Positions 1-11,345 of a stretch of 40,000 bases of DNA are shown here, piece after piece (position 1 is the stretch's first letter; each line of letters opens with the position of its first letter). Source of the stretch: Cryptococcus deneoformans JEC21 (taxonomy: Eukaryota; Basidiomycota; Tremellomycetes; Tremellales; Cryptococcaceae). The translations under genes and the position numbers were made by a program. The notes under the pieces were generated by a model. It saw only the letters and a list, made by a program, of their open reading frames with translations. It did not search any database and had not been told where the DNA came from. The DNA is taken from positions 455,001 through 495,000 of the forward strand of contig NC_006682.1 of the NCBI RefSeq assembly GCF_000091045.1, read 5' to 3'.

Positions 1-2377
1 CCGATATCCTTGAACCCTTCTAGCTCGTCTTTGACGCTGACTATCTCTGGTTCTATGAAGACTTGCGGTATACGTTGAAGTGTCTCATCGACGAGGCGCT
101 CCATGTAGTCTGCAGAGACATCAAGGTCGTTCAAGTATATCTGTTACAGCTTCATTAGTAGGAGCTCACAAACAGAAAGGGAGTAAGAGAGCTTACACTA
201 AATGCCTCCCTTTGATCCTTCTCCCTTCTTTCTCTCTCCGTTCTATCACCACCAGCAAGCGAATGCACGTTATCCATCTTTCTCCTAATCGCATCCGTAT
301 AATCCCTTTCCAAGACCTCTGTCACTTTCCTTCTCATGTTCTTCAAAGTGGAGAGCGATCCACATGAGAGGAGACGGGATAAGACGAGTTTGAGGAGGTA
401 AAATGTATCGTCGAGGATGGAGGAGAGATGGGGTTGGGTGGTGAGGTCGGGAGTATCGATCTTATGGGCCTGCAGTCGCACATCAGTCATCACGCCCACA
501 AAACAGCAGAAGGGACATGTACCTTTTCGATACTCATTCGCAAGAACCAAAATTCTAAGGGTTCATAATAGACCTTGAGCAAGTTCTCGATTGCTCGTTG
601 ACTTCCTGACTGTTCAAGTATCCCCATCTGAACCTCATATGGCTTCTTTTCGGGCAATTCCCCCTTCTCTTCCTTCTTTTCGCCATTTTTTTCACTTTCA
701 TCTTCATCCTCGTCCTACTTCCAATTAACATTTGTACTTTTTCTTCATTAAATGGATGCACTCACTGCGATACGGCTCCAAATGAACCGCCTAAACAACG
801 CCCACCTTCCTCCTAAAGCCACCAGCTCACCCAACACCTTGTCAACATCCCTTGGGTCAGGTCCCTCCTGCTCATGCTCCTGCTGACCACCCGCCTGTGA
901 TGATGCCGATGAAGGTGCCTGTGTCGGCGTAGATTTCCTACCGCCATGGGTATATGACTGGAGGAGATGTGAAGCAGAAGAGAGATTGGGAAGTGCTGAT
1001 GTTGTGGAGTTTGCTAGTGTGGCGAGTGTTATAGGGTTAGCATTGGATGGGAGGAGGCTAGGAAAGAGAGGCGGAAAAAGGGATGGGTTGGAAAGGAGAA
1101 GGAAGGAAGATGATTTGGTATCGCCTATTAATCTGCCTACTCGTCTTTCTTCTTCCCATCCCTCGACTAGGTTTCTCACTACTCTGTCGCTTTCGCCAAC
1201 AAGACGCCCGACAACCGCGACCATACGTCCTGGGCCGTAGTATTTGTCGACGACCGGTTGGTGCTGATCGATAATATGCGCAATGGATTCGAGAAGGTTT
1301 GTAAGGGAGGTCAGATAGTATAAAGGTGATGATGCTGAGAGGCGTTAGTCGTCGAGCAAAGTAACGATGGAGCATATACTAACCCTTTCCAGTTGTAGGA
1401 TTTCTTGCCTTTACTAGATCGACAACAAAATTACCGTAAACTTCCAGACCTTCTTCCTCTGCTCCAATAGCAGGCCAAAGCCTGAAGAATCGGCTAACGC
1501 CAGGCTGATCCTTGCGTGTAACCGCGGCGTCGAATTCACGTCGGAATGTCTGTAAGAGGGTATCACGCAACTCTTGGAGGGTTTGTGATGGCGGAAGGGG
1601 ATATTGTGATGTGGGCTTTGGATGTCATTAGCTAGATTTAGGAAACAAAATGAGCTACTTACGACGACGTTACCTGCAAAGTTACCATCTATGACCTGCT
1701 TGCGAACGGACATGGCTCTCCGGCATGCTCGAGAGGCCGATTCCCAATCTTCTTTAGCAATAGCCAGAGATAACGTCACTAATGAATTCTGTAGGGCTGT
1801 CAATGTCGCTCCTCGGCAAACACATTTCACAAACCTTAAGATCTATCACTTCAGAAACGATATCGACAGACTCCTTGACTCTTCCTACTTCCACATCCAA
1901 CCTTCTGACTTTTCCTCCTACCCTTTCACTTGTTTCCCATACCTTCCTCACTCTCTCTACTAAACCCTCATCCTCCTCTTCATACATATCGTGCCCGTTC
2001 GGCTGGAAGCCTAATCCTCGAGGCTGTCCGTGTGTCGATCGGCTACCTCCATCGACTTCCTGCACTAATCGCTCTACATGTTGGCCTAGTATTGTCAGAT
2101 GCTCCAGGGAGTCATCGATATCTTCTCTATCAGCAACAAGGGCGTTGAGAGAGAGCGATAGTTCTGCTTGTCGTTTGGTTAGGAGTGCAAGCTGAGTGCC
2201 TATTTGTTGCGGGGAGGTGAGCTGTCTGGGGTTTAGGGGTACTGGGGATCTGGACGGGGACGGAGGAGTTGGAGAAGAGTCCATCTGGGACGATGAGGAG
2301 AGGTATTTTGATTCTGCAGAACTAGATCTGAAAGATATAGCCAAGAAGACACGGACGGCGATGCTCGTTGCGTTCAT
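1..2377 (-). CDS. COG4: Conserved oligomeric Golgi complex subunit 4 (3' end outside window)
   Basis: COG4 belongs to the COG tether, which captures retrograde vesicles at the Golgi. Seven exons are visible on the minus strand: 2377-1835, 1788-1663, 1615-1384, 1334-766, 714-523, 469-197 and 140 to the edge. All junctions are GT..AG with introns of 46-56 nt, giving about 691 residues before the window ends. Family signatures seen: an N-terminal coiled coil, a W-E-S-A-S-R-A-C segment, FRLWPAIGAEEEGLE, the hallmark YGPGR followed by ESDRVVRNL and WEEERR, and a later SSILDDTFYLLK helix that matches the SSMVDDVFYIVKK segment of animal COG4. The first ATG is at 2377. The 31 residues after it are weakly hydrophobic, and a second in-frame ATG at 2284 begins the more usual Ser/Pro-rich start, so the start is uncertain. 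It is divergently transcribed from the zinc-cluster gene. Confidence 0.93.
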
Positions 2378-2736
2378 GGCTGGTGTTTACTTGCTGCGTC
2401 ACACTTTTCTCAAATGAGAGGTCTTCCCGCCCATTAGTGGAACCAAATTTCATTACAAATCTGTATTGCAACTTCAATACGAAAGCATATATTACGAGTA
2501 GTTTCCAACTGCGTATCGGCGGGTTGTTGCCTTGTTATAGGGAACGGAGATTGACAGATTTTCCGCGCCCTTTGCCCGAGAGAACCCGATGCCACCAGCA
2601 GGGAAACTGCGATATGATGAGATGTGCGAACGATGGCCAATCGCCGGCCATATTTGTCTTTCGTTTCCCTTCATATCAGTTCTTTATCCTCCCTCCACAA
2701 AAACATCACATTCACTGACAAACACCCTTCGCCGCC
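2378..2736. promoter_or_regulatory. Divergent intergenic region, COG4 / zinc-cluster gene
   Basis: A 359-bp head-to-head spacer that must hold both promoters. The right-hand ATG sits in a strong Kozak-like context (gccgccATGG). I see no clear TATA box and no conserved gene. Confidence 0.6.
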
Positions 2737-5700
2737 ATGGACTACTCACAGATTGATCCACAGTTGAGGTCACTAGATGCCCAATCCCCCGACAATGACT
2801 CGGTGTCGGGAACGAGCAACACTCCTCCGAGAGTTCTTGCGCGGAATTCTGCTTGTCATCAATGCCGGTTAGTCATATCGGGAGCAGTTCGCCATCAGAA
2901 CAGTCACTTATGATTCGATTTACAGTAAACGAAAACTTGTAATGTCGCTCGTACATCATAATCCATACCTTCTGACTATCTACAGAAATGTGATGCCCAG
3001 AAACCTATCTGTGGTAACTGCGCCAAACCTAGAGCTCGCGGAAAATCCGGAGATGAGCAGCCACATGAAGACTGTACCTGGGATGAGCCCAAAGAACCTA
3101 GTGCGAGGACAAAACGAAGGAGGGAACTCGCAAAGAGACAGGCTATGGAAAGCGGCCACACAGATGGGAAGGAATCTGGGGAAAAGACGAAAAGGGCAAG
3201 GCTGAATGAGCTTGAAGGACGAATTGGTAGGCTGCCCACTGGTCGATGGAAGACGCGCATCTGACATTAACAATTTGCAGCTGCGTTTGAGGGAGCCATG
3301 GAATCCCAACACTACCCTACGACAACTAACCCAACCCCTGTTCAGACGTTACAAGAAGCCATGCCCTATGCTCAACAAACAGAGTCTAATCCCTACGCCG
3401 CCAACGGTCCGTACGATTACCATCGTCCTCCTTTTTCAGCCGGTCCCTTGAGTGACTTCACTTTTGGACCTCACGGACACGGTCACGACACCCCAAATCA
3501 TGCTATAGGTCAGAACGAGGATGGGATTGCTAGAGAAGAGAGGACGTGGGCGGATCAGGCAGAGAATCAGGCATTGTGGGAAAATAGAATGGGTCGTGCC
3601 GCACTCAGAGAATGGAGCCGCAGCGAAAATGTTGCCGTGGAGTCTGGGCCGTCATTTTCACCGGATGGATATATGGGCATGGTCTTTCCTGAGTATGTGT
3701 ACCATCATCACATTGAAACTATTTGCTGATGTTCTCTCTGCAGTTGGCCGAAAGACCTGCCTCCACCTGCAGTCATCGAAGTAAGTGATTTGCTGTTACC
3801 TCTGGATCATATGCTCATGTATGGTTTATTAGCATGCTATCAGAGTATTTTTCGAAAAGGTTCCCCTCTTACCCAAGATGTTGAACAAGACACTCCTTCT
3901 CCAATCTCTTCAGCGTCCGCCATCCAATCCCAATTTCGCAGTAAGTTTTCACCATAACCCACTGTATGACCTAACAACTCATCCGACGTATTATCGTAGT
4001 GTGTCTCACTCCTCCACGCCATCCTCGCCGTCACAGCCAACTTCATCTCTGAAACTTCCCTTTCCTCCCCCGCTTACTTCCCGGTCGGTACCCCATCCAA
4101 CGCCACCATCCATCCCGAACATGATTTTGAGATTCCAGCCAATCCTTTGACGAGGGGTGGAAGCTGCAGCATGCACTTTCAAAGCTCGAACTTTAGAACG
4201 GCTATGTCTCCCATGGCCAGATTTCAACTTTGGCACAGACGAAAGGCCTTTGAAACGTTTTACCATTACGTCGATAAGGGAAACAAGTTCCTTCAATCTC
4301 TCCAAGGTATGTTTCTATAGTTTTGACTGAATACTGAGCTGTATTGCAGCACAAATCATTGCCACCACAGTTGATCAGTACAATGCATGGTGGACTGATA
4401 TCTGGCTTGAATCTGGCTCATGTATGAGGATCGCGACTCCCATGCGAATCAACGAGTCTCCTCGTACGTCCATTTTCCCCTTCCCCTTCCCGTAACTTCA
4501 GTTTCTCCTTCATCTGACTGTATGTGTAGATTGTGATGAAACATCTCTTCGCCGATATGCAAGTCTTCTACTTCCTCCAGCTCAAACAGCGTATGAGCAG
4601 GCTGAACGCGATCGCACCTGGTGGTACGTCGAAATGTTGCCCGCAGTCTCTATTTTTGCTGATGAGCAATCGACAGGATGACATTTATCTTGGAGAGATC
4701 TGTGACTGCTGCTACTACTTGGCCTAGTGTAAGTCCGGCCTTTCCCCTCTTATCAAGATTGTGACCTGACGATATGTAGTCCATGGTGAATGAAGATATT
4801 ACCGTGGAGTTGCCGTGTTTGCAGAGCAGTTTTGACTCCGCTTCTGGTGTTTTGGGTGGAAGCCAGAGCTTCCAGTGAGTGCACCAGAAACTGCTGTCTG
4901 TTTGTTTTTAAGCACAACAAGAGTTGACTGATTATGATGCTTTTAGGTCGCCTGACCTCCTGACAAACCGTAAGTAATCCTTGTTGCACGTCTTTTAGCT
5001 GTAGACTCATTGTCATTGCAGACCCACCCGAACATCGAGATGTAAGAAAATTTTTATGTGTATGTTATGTATGACAGGTACTAATTCCCACTTCAAAGGG
5101 TTTGAGCTTCTTGATCAAGTCCCTCAAACTGCTTGGGGATGTAAACTGCTTCTTCAGGCGCTACTCTCGCGGCCGGCATAGCATTGCGTAAGCGTCCTTA
5201 TACTTGCATCCATTTTTCTTAGAAAACTGATGTCTTTTGAAGCGGCTATGTATCTAACCCTACTTTTCGCCTCTTACTTTCCCAAATCAACGCTTTCCGC
5301 ATGTCATTCCCTCCCGAGTTTCGCCGGCCTACACAATCCTTACCCGGGCTTGGAGGGGCGAAAGTCCTGGATAGGGATCTGATCAACGCGCTTTGGATCA
5401 CACATAGGTCAGTATTCATCTTCAGCTCGAAATATAAAAGAAATTTTGCTGCAGTGAGGAAAAATGTTGATGAGATATGAACCTTAGCGCGATTATGGGA
5501 TTAGGAGAACCGTTGATTACTAGGGATTCGTGGATGGATGAAGGTGCGCGTGTTACTCTCTCTGCCATCCGAGCGACACTTTCGCTACTCTATGACGGTG
5601 GGTTGTACTTTGATTAATGCTGCCATTGGTTGATTAATGTTGTCATGTAGTGACTTCGACGAGCTACGATCTTTCCCTGTTCTCGCCACATTGCACTTTT

Positions 5701-6495
5701 GTGTGGTCGCTCTCATGTCGGGGTCTCGTCAGGTTTATGGGGACTGCCCTGCAATCAGGCGATATGGTGTCTGCTTCTGTCTTTAGGTCTGAGATCGAAG
5801 TCTTCAGGTGAGCCCAGTGGGGGATACTTAGATACTTAATTTAATGTCGGTTTATCACTGACTAATGGTCTTCAGGATGGCATTGAAGAGGTACGGCGAA
5901 CGCTTCCCAATTGGTATACGTCATCTCAAAGTAGTGGACGATCTACTCAAGGAGATGGAAGTGAGCCAGGTAACAGGATTGCCTCTAAGCATAGAATACG
6001 AGTAAGCCCACATCTAAGCCCACATCTTTCTCGTGGTATAGAAAAGAAAGGCTGAATTTAGCTGACGTTTATTTCAGCTGTCGTAAGACAAACTTAGGGG
6101 ATCGTCCAATAGGAGTGTCAGTCACTGAAGAGACAGTGTCTTCTCAAGTTGTCACCCCAGAAACTTCGTCATCTGTCGGCGATCTTAGCTTCAGTGCGAC
6201 AAGCGCATCTACATATCCTGATTCAACAAGCGCGAATGGCTCTTACACGGCTAGTAGACAAATTAACACCTCACAGGCGCCCAAGAACGTCAAGGCATCT
6301 TCGGTGGAAGGTCTTGGCATGAATGTGGCGGGCATGCCAGCGATTGCTGCTACTTCTCCTTTACTTATGAACCCTTCACCCGGTGAAGGGTTTGATATTT
6401 CAAGTTTCAGTTTTGACGTCAATAATGTGGTTGGAATGTTCGAGGGAGTCGAGGGGACTTTTATCGGAGCTGAATATGGATTGTGGACGTCATAG
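2737..6495 (+). CDS. Zn(II)2Cys6 fungal-specific transcription factor
   Basis: A nuclear regulator of the zinc-cluster class, about 903 residues. I traced 19 exons, all GT..AG and in frame: 2737-2867, 2926-2938, 2986-3226, 3281-3692, 3744-3780, 3833-3940, 4000-4306, 4350-4463, 4530-4623, 4677-4728, 4780-4874, 4947-4969, 5022-5041, 5099-5187, 5243-5407, 5488-5597, 5651-5807, 5876-6001 and 6078-6495. The binuclear cluster uses Cys40, 43, 50, 57, 60 and 78. The basic run RKRKLK lies between the second and third Cys, and an unusually long 17-residue loop separates the last two. The middle homology (Fungal_trans) region starts at about residue 266 (WPKDLPPPAVIE) and includes RTWWMTFILERS near residue 485, typical of the fold. 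The C-terminus is Ser/Thr-rich and probably an activation region. The target genes cannot be told from sequence. Confidence 0.92.
6370..6392. repeat. 23-bp palindrome inside the zinc-cluster coding exon
   Basis: Two perfect 11-bp arms (AACCCTTCACC and its complement) flank a single C at 6381. It lies in the last exon and encodes NPSPGEGF. Because of the symmetry the opposite strand would encode the same peptide. Confidence 0.85.
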
Positions 6496-6958
6496 AGATG
6501 TTCGTGCTGGCAGGAATGAATTACCGAGGCATACATCTTATGTATAATAATGTTGTTGAACAGAATCTCGATTATTCATTTCCCGCCTCATCAACTGTTG
6601 GCCGCCGTACATCCCATATTCAATACAGGTTAACATTTATAGATTACGGATGGGGTTTACGGACTGCTCGCTGACATGACGACTAGCTCAAAGATATACA
6701 TAGGTACGAGAATGCTGCGAGACCGCAGAACTGGGAGAATGTCACGGGCGTCACGTCAGTCAGCGTAGCTGCCCGGCGCTCAACTCGGATGATGTAGAAC
6801 TCGACGAATGAAAGTGAAGGATTCACGCCTAGCAGAGCCGGACGGAAGAATTGCCAGGCTGACGGAACAGAAGCTGGACTTAGAGGAAGGAATAGCCAGG
6901 GCCTGAAGGAGCAGGAGCTGGACTAATACTCATCACTCTCGGGAGAAAGTTATCGCTA

Positions 6959-7222
6959 ACTCGTGGCGGGGGCGGAGCTGTCGGACCGGGGGGGGAAATG
7001 AATACTGACCAAGTGTTGGGGAAGAAGAGGAGAGTGCTGACCAGGCGAAACGAAAGAAAAGGCAAGCCGAAAGATGCCTCGGTTGATTTTGCAAGAATCG
7101 GGCGATAAATCGCGGTCGTCTGAGGTGGAGGTTTGTTTGGTTACTTCGGGGACGAGGTGGAATAATATCCCGTTGCCCGGTTAAAGACGCCGCAGAGTGC
7201 GATTCTTGCATAACATCGTGAC
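6959..7222 (+). repeat. Duplicated upstream cassette, copy 1 (member A)
   Basis: About 264 bp related to 16068-16318 in the same orientation relative to the downstream gene. Shared blocks in the same order: ACTCGTGGCGG at the left end; a 22-bp identical core at 7009-7030; a GGCAAGCCG block; a TTGATTT block; AAATCGC; GAGGTGGAGGTT; and a right end resembling GCATAACATCGTGA. It lies 590-850 bp before the member A ATG. The similarity is patchy, so the outer limits are approximate. Confidence 0.75.
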
Positions 7223-7663
7223 AGAGAACAACCACTGTTGGCCATGGAAGATACGAGCCCGGTGAGTTGATGGTCCTTCCGTCAGCCTTTCGGTCAGGGC
7301 TCCGCCGCTGAGATCAGCTCGGAGATCGATAACGAGCGAGTCTCGTTACTGCTGACATCGTAAGTTTGTTGAAGATGGTTGTCGGTCGCAGAACCATCGG
7401 CATGTGTCTGGTCCCTTAAAGTCAGGAAAGGCAGATTCCCCTATACTGCCCAGTGAAGCCCGCATAATATCGTTGTGCGTTCGTTGCCAGGTTATAACGG
7501 ACTGTCGGATGTCCATAGTCAACTTAGATACTCCACCCACTTAACATGGAAAGTTCCAGGTCACTTCGTAGTTTACATGTTCGCAAATTTCTGCATACCA
7601 CCATATAGCCCCTGCTGAAGTGCCCACAAATTCCAACACGGACGGAGTGGCGAAGGGAGTTCG

Positions 7664-7673
7664 GTCACGTGAC
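7664..7673. promoter_or_regulatory. GTCACGTGAC E-box upstream of member A
   Basis: A perfect 10-bp palindrome with a CACGTG core, about 138 bp before the ATG at 7811. This is the kind of site bound by bHLH factors such as Cbf1. The same 10 bp occur at 37462-37471 upstream of member C. Confidence 0.55.
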
Positions 7674-7810
7674 TGTACAGTATCATCGGAAAGGGAAAGG
7701 ATAACAAGGAACTCGTTGCTGTTTTTTTGTTCTTTCTGCAGTGCTTTCGTCCTTGACCTCTATTATATTATTGTTTCTCCCCGGGACAAGTGTCTTTCAC
7801 ATCCTAAGCC

Positions 7811-10800
7811 ATGTTTCCCTTCGGAACGAAGGGCACAGTCGCCCCTAAGGCAAGGGAGGACCGTGACGCTATACAGTACGCAAGCTATTCCGCGCGCAAA
7901 GTCGCAAACCACGGTCCGCCTCCTTTACGAACTTACGCTGGGGAAAAGGCGGCCTATGACTTTACAGCTGGCGCAGAGGATAAGAATATCGCTGCCTCCG
8001 AAGATACAAAGGGTCGTGGAAGGTTCTTCACGACGTCAACAGGTTTATGGCAGCGGCCATCCGTGGCGAGTCCTGCTTCAACGTCATCCACCGGCGGTGG
8101 CAGTCAGTGGCCCGAAGCAAGTGCGGTGCAGTACCCTCAGCCTTCACCTGGATACGAATCTCAAGCAACTTTATTCAAGAAGCGCATTCCTACCGGTCCT
8201 GCAGCTATGGTATCACACGATACAAGGCCTATTCAATCTCTGCCTTCTGCGCAAGCGGACAGATCGAGAGATCCACGATTGACCGCTACAGATATCGCGC
8301 CTGATACTGCTTTGAAACCTGTTGAAACGCCCGAAAAACCATTAGATCCAAGACTTTACAGACCGAGCCCCTATCCACCCTCGCAACCTACCCAGTCGCC
8401 TCGCGATCTCCATCTTCCCGCACTTGAACAAAGTATCCCGTCAGCAGTACGAGAGTCAAACATATCTGCGCCTACCCTGCCCCTTCCGATGGAAAGCACT
8501 CAGAGAGCGCCGCTATGGTTTGGAATTCCTTCGAAGCCTTCGACAACCTCGTCCGCAAAAAGCGACAATAGTGCCCTCGAAAGGACGTCTGTCAAACCTA
8601 TTGCGGCAGAGAAAAGTCACGTTACAAATCCGGCCGGCGACATCAATGGGCAGCAGTTGAATCTGGAGGCGATCGCGGCCAAGGAAGGAGGGGAACAGAC
8701 CGCAATGGGCGCTTCAAAAGACACCGAGCCTGCAGCCGAGATGGTAGATGTCAAACCAACACCCGAGGAACTTGAGAAAGCAAGCAGTGCCACGATGCCC
8801 CAAGTAAGGGATGAGGATCGTTTGGAAGGATGCGTTTCATTCAGGTAAGCCGTATATTTCTTACCCCCTTAACTTTCACCTGACATATCTTTAGTCGTTC
8901 GGAGTTACCAGCCGAATACTGGTCTAAAGATGCGGTGGAACGGAGAGATTGGCGTACCAAGTTGAGAGCTGAGCAAGAGAAGGAGCTGGAGAAGATGGGG
9001 AGGAAGCTCATGAAAGGCCACTGGAGAGATGATGGTGTTGCTTTTGATTGGGTGTTGTCGCGAAATAATACTGGAACAAACGGCACAGTAAAGGATAATG
9101 AGGCGAGAGAGGTTGTTGAGGTCGCGGGGGCCACAAGCCCAAGAGCGGGCGAGCGATATAGCCAGTTCGAGGAAGAGGATTTCATCCCATTAGAGACTCA
9201 AACGACAGCTCGAAAGTTTATTGAGCCTGGCGAAATCTCGGAGCGTGCACAGAATAGTGCCACCGCCACTGACCCAACCGTCTCTGATGTGGCTGATGCC
9301 CTTCCGTCTTCCTCTCCTCAGATGCAGCAACCTAATCCAGGATCTCAATCCGGAGAAAAAGTTGGGTCGGCATCTGCGATCGCTCTTATTTCGGCTCCCG
9401 CGAAACATTCCAAGGCTGAAGCGAAATGGGGTCCTCCGATCATCGGTAAACCTCCTGCTACGGGCCCTATCAATCGAATCTATAAATATGACATCCCTGT
9501 TCCAAAAATCATGAAAGCGGGAGGTCGTTTCACGCCAGAATTTCAAGTTTGGAAGCTCCGCCATAGGGATGAAGCTAGCTGTTTGGATGCCAGGGGTTGC
9601 CCTACGCGCGAGGCCTTCCTCAACCACAACACTGCTGCCGACTGCGACATTTTGTCAATGAAGGTTGTCCCCATAGACATGAGTGACCCTGACAGCTGGC
9701 CGATGACCATGTTCCCAGAGCAAGTTTCGGTACCTATTCCAGCATCCGTCAAGCTAGGCAAAGAATTCGAAGTTTGGTCGGCGATGATTTGTGAGAGGGT
9801 CTCGGAGCCTGATTGGAAGGGAAGGCCTACAAGGTGGGTGAGATCCTTACATACGCCATCGTCGACTGCCCAGTTCAAAGTCAAATGGAGGGCGAAGACG
9901 AGGGAAGAGATTGAAAGCTACAATGGCCCAGCAATCTTTCCCAGCCAGGCGTCCCTCTTGAAGCTCGGCCAAAAAACGGTGGATATAGTGAACAACTCCT
10001 CGAGCTCGAGCATTGCGACTCCCAAAGCGGGAACGTCAGCAAAACTCAATCAAAGCCTTTTGGAGCAACAGAAGAAGCGAATGTCGAGTATGCTGGAAGC
10101 AGAGGCGGCTGAGGCCGCAAAGAGTAAGAGAAGGACGTCGGAGTCGTACTTTGAGAGGGAGTGGGATCGTGGGAAGAGGCCTGGATCGCCAGCATTCAAG
10201 GAGGGAAGGTTAAGTAAGATGCAAAAGAAGGATAAAGGGATGGACAAGAGCCGAGAACGGGACAAGGAGAAGGAGCGGGAAAGGGAGCGAGAGAGAACGA
10301 GGGACCTAGACCGAGAGAGGGAAGTGGAGCGAGTGAGGGAAAGGGAACGAGAGAGGGAAATGGATAGGGAGGCAGAAGGAGAAAAGCGGGACACGGCTTT
10401 GCAGTTGAACAGTGAAAGACGTCAATCCCCTCCGCATTATTCAAGTCAGTCAATTCCTCTCTGTATAAGAAGTCGACTGATCATTTTTAGAGTCTTCTAG
10501 GACTGTTGTATCAAACAGAATCCTGGACTTAGCTGGTGCACCACCTCCTGAATCAGCGATGTCGCCTTCTGCTAATGTTCCAGCTTTGCCTCAAGTTGTG
10601 CAAAGGGCAGACTCTGAGTCGTCCTTTGCCAGATTTGAGGTAGAAGATGTAATGACAGAATTGCATGCTTCTGAGCCGACTCATCTAATTCCCGAGGCCT
10701 CTACTGCCGCTCCATCTGTAGATCAGCCTGACCGAAGCGTTGTCGCTCCGGGCTTGTTGCCAGCACCTTCCGCGGTCTCTCACGTAACAGACTCTCACAC

Positions 10801-11044
10801 ATCATCCCCTGTTCCATCTGCTCCTCCTTTTGCTACGCAATCCGTACCTGCCATATCCTCGCGTCTTCAAGAGCTCCGCAAAAATGTCCGTCAGAAGATG
10901 ACGGAAATATCAAAATGGACGCACTTGTTGGAAGATTTCCCGGATATGGCGGAGACGGTGAACGTGCAGATACAGAGAACGCAAGATGAGATCTTCAGGT
11001 TGCATGATGTTATTAGAGAGGAGAAGGCGAAATTGCAGGATTGA
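7811..11044 (+). CDS. Family member A: large protein with WP/RWV module, RE-repeat and C-terminal coiled coil
   Basis: Product not recognised. Three exons (7811-8844, 8895-10444, 10491-11044) encode about 1045 residues. Residues 1-340 are disordered and Pro/Ser-rich, with two DPRL motifs (about 153 and 178). A module at about 540-690 carries RIYKYDIPVP, then PTRE, then SWPMTMFP, then W-(x)n-GRPTRWV and KVKW. Residues 792-845 are a dense Arg/Glu repeat. The last 60 residues are a coiled coil with KWTHLLEDFPDM and QIQR. The module and the coil recur in the genes at 16493-17794 and 35846-37234, with the same intron phases (2, then 1). A WRTKLR..WRDDGVAFDWV stretch at about 360-405 may be a second, degenerate module half. 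The gene follows a duplicated upstream cassette and an E-box. A nuclear or RNA-linked role is only a guess from the RE repeat. Gene model confidence is high; function is unknown. Confidence 0.85.
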
Positions 11045-11345
11045 ACGGGGGTTTCAAGGATGTGAGCGTTTAGTGACGACGAGGAAAAGTGGACAACACG
11101 TCCTTACACATTACGACCTTTGTTTCAGACAATTTTCATTCATTCATTCATGCTCATCATGAACGTCTCTTTCAGGATCGCGAATTATTGTATCATTAGC
11201 GCAATGATCTCATGCATGGTTTGGTTGGTTGTCACCGTTCGTTCTGATGGAACCAATGAAATTTGCATAGATGTATGTGATCTGATTTGCACCTTAGAAT
11301 TTTTGAAGTGTGTTTAGACGCAGCATTATCAACAGCGTTTCCCAT
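11045..11345. other. Convergent 3' intergenic region
   Basis: 301 bp between the stop codons of member A and the opposite-strand disordered protein. It contains a short TTCA tetranucleotide repeat (about 11136-11152) and AT-rich stretches suited to 3' end formation of both genes. No gene seen. Confidence 0.55.

Larger units (their letters stand above)
6496..7810. other. 1.3-kb intergenic region upstream of family member A
   Basis: Holds the 3' UTR of the zinc-cluster gene and then the long 5' region of member A. Within it are an imperfect direct repeat (about 6850-6930, two units ending in AGCTGGACT), a TCACGTCA-like CRE variant near 6750, the duplicated cassette at 6959-7222, and an E-box at 7664. 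Small open frames on both strands here have no recognisable product, and I do not call them genes. Confidence 0.6.

Noticed and set aside
6933..7235. Minus-strand open frame of about 100 residues upstream of member A, with partial resemblance to one at 16046-16312
   Set aside because: The similarity comes from the duplicated DNA cassette and shifts frame between the copies, so it does not look like conserved protein.
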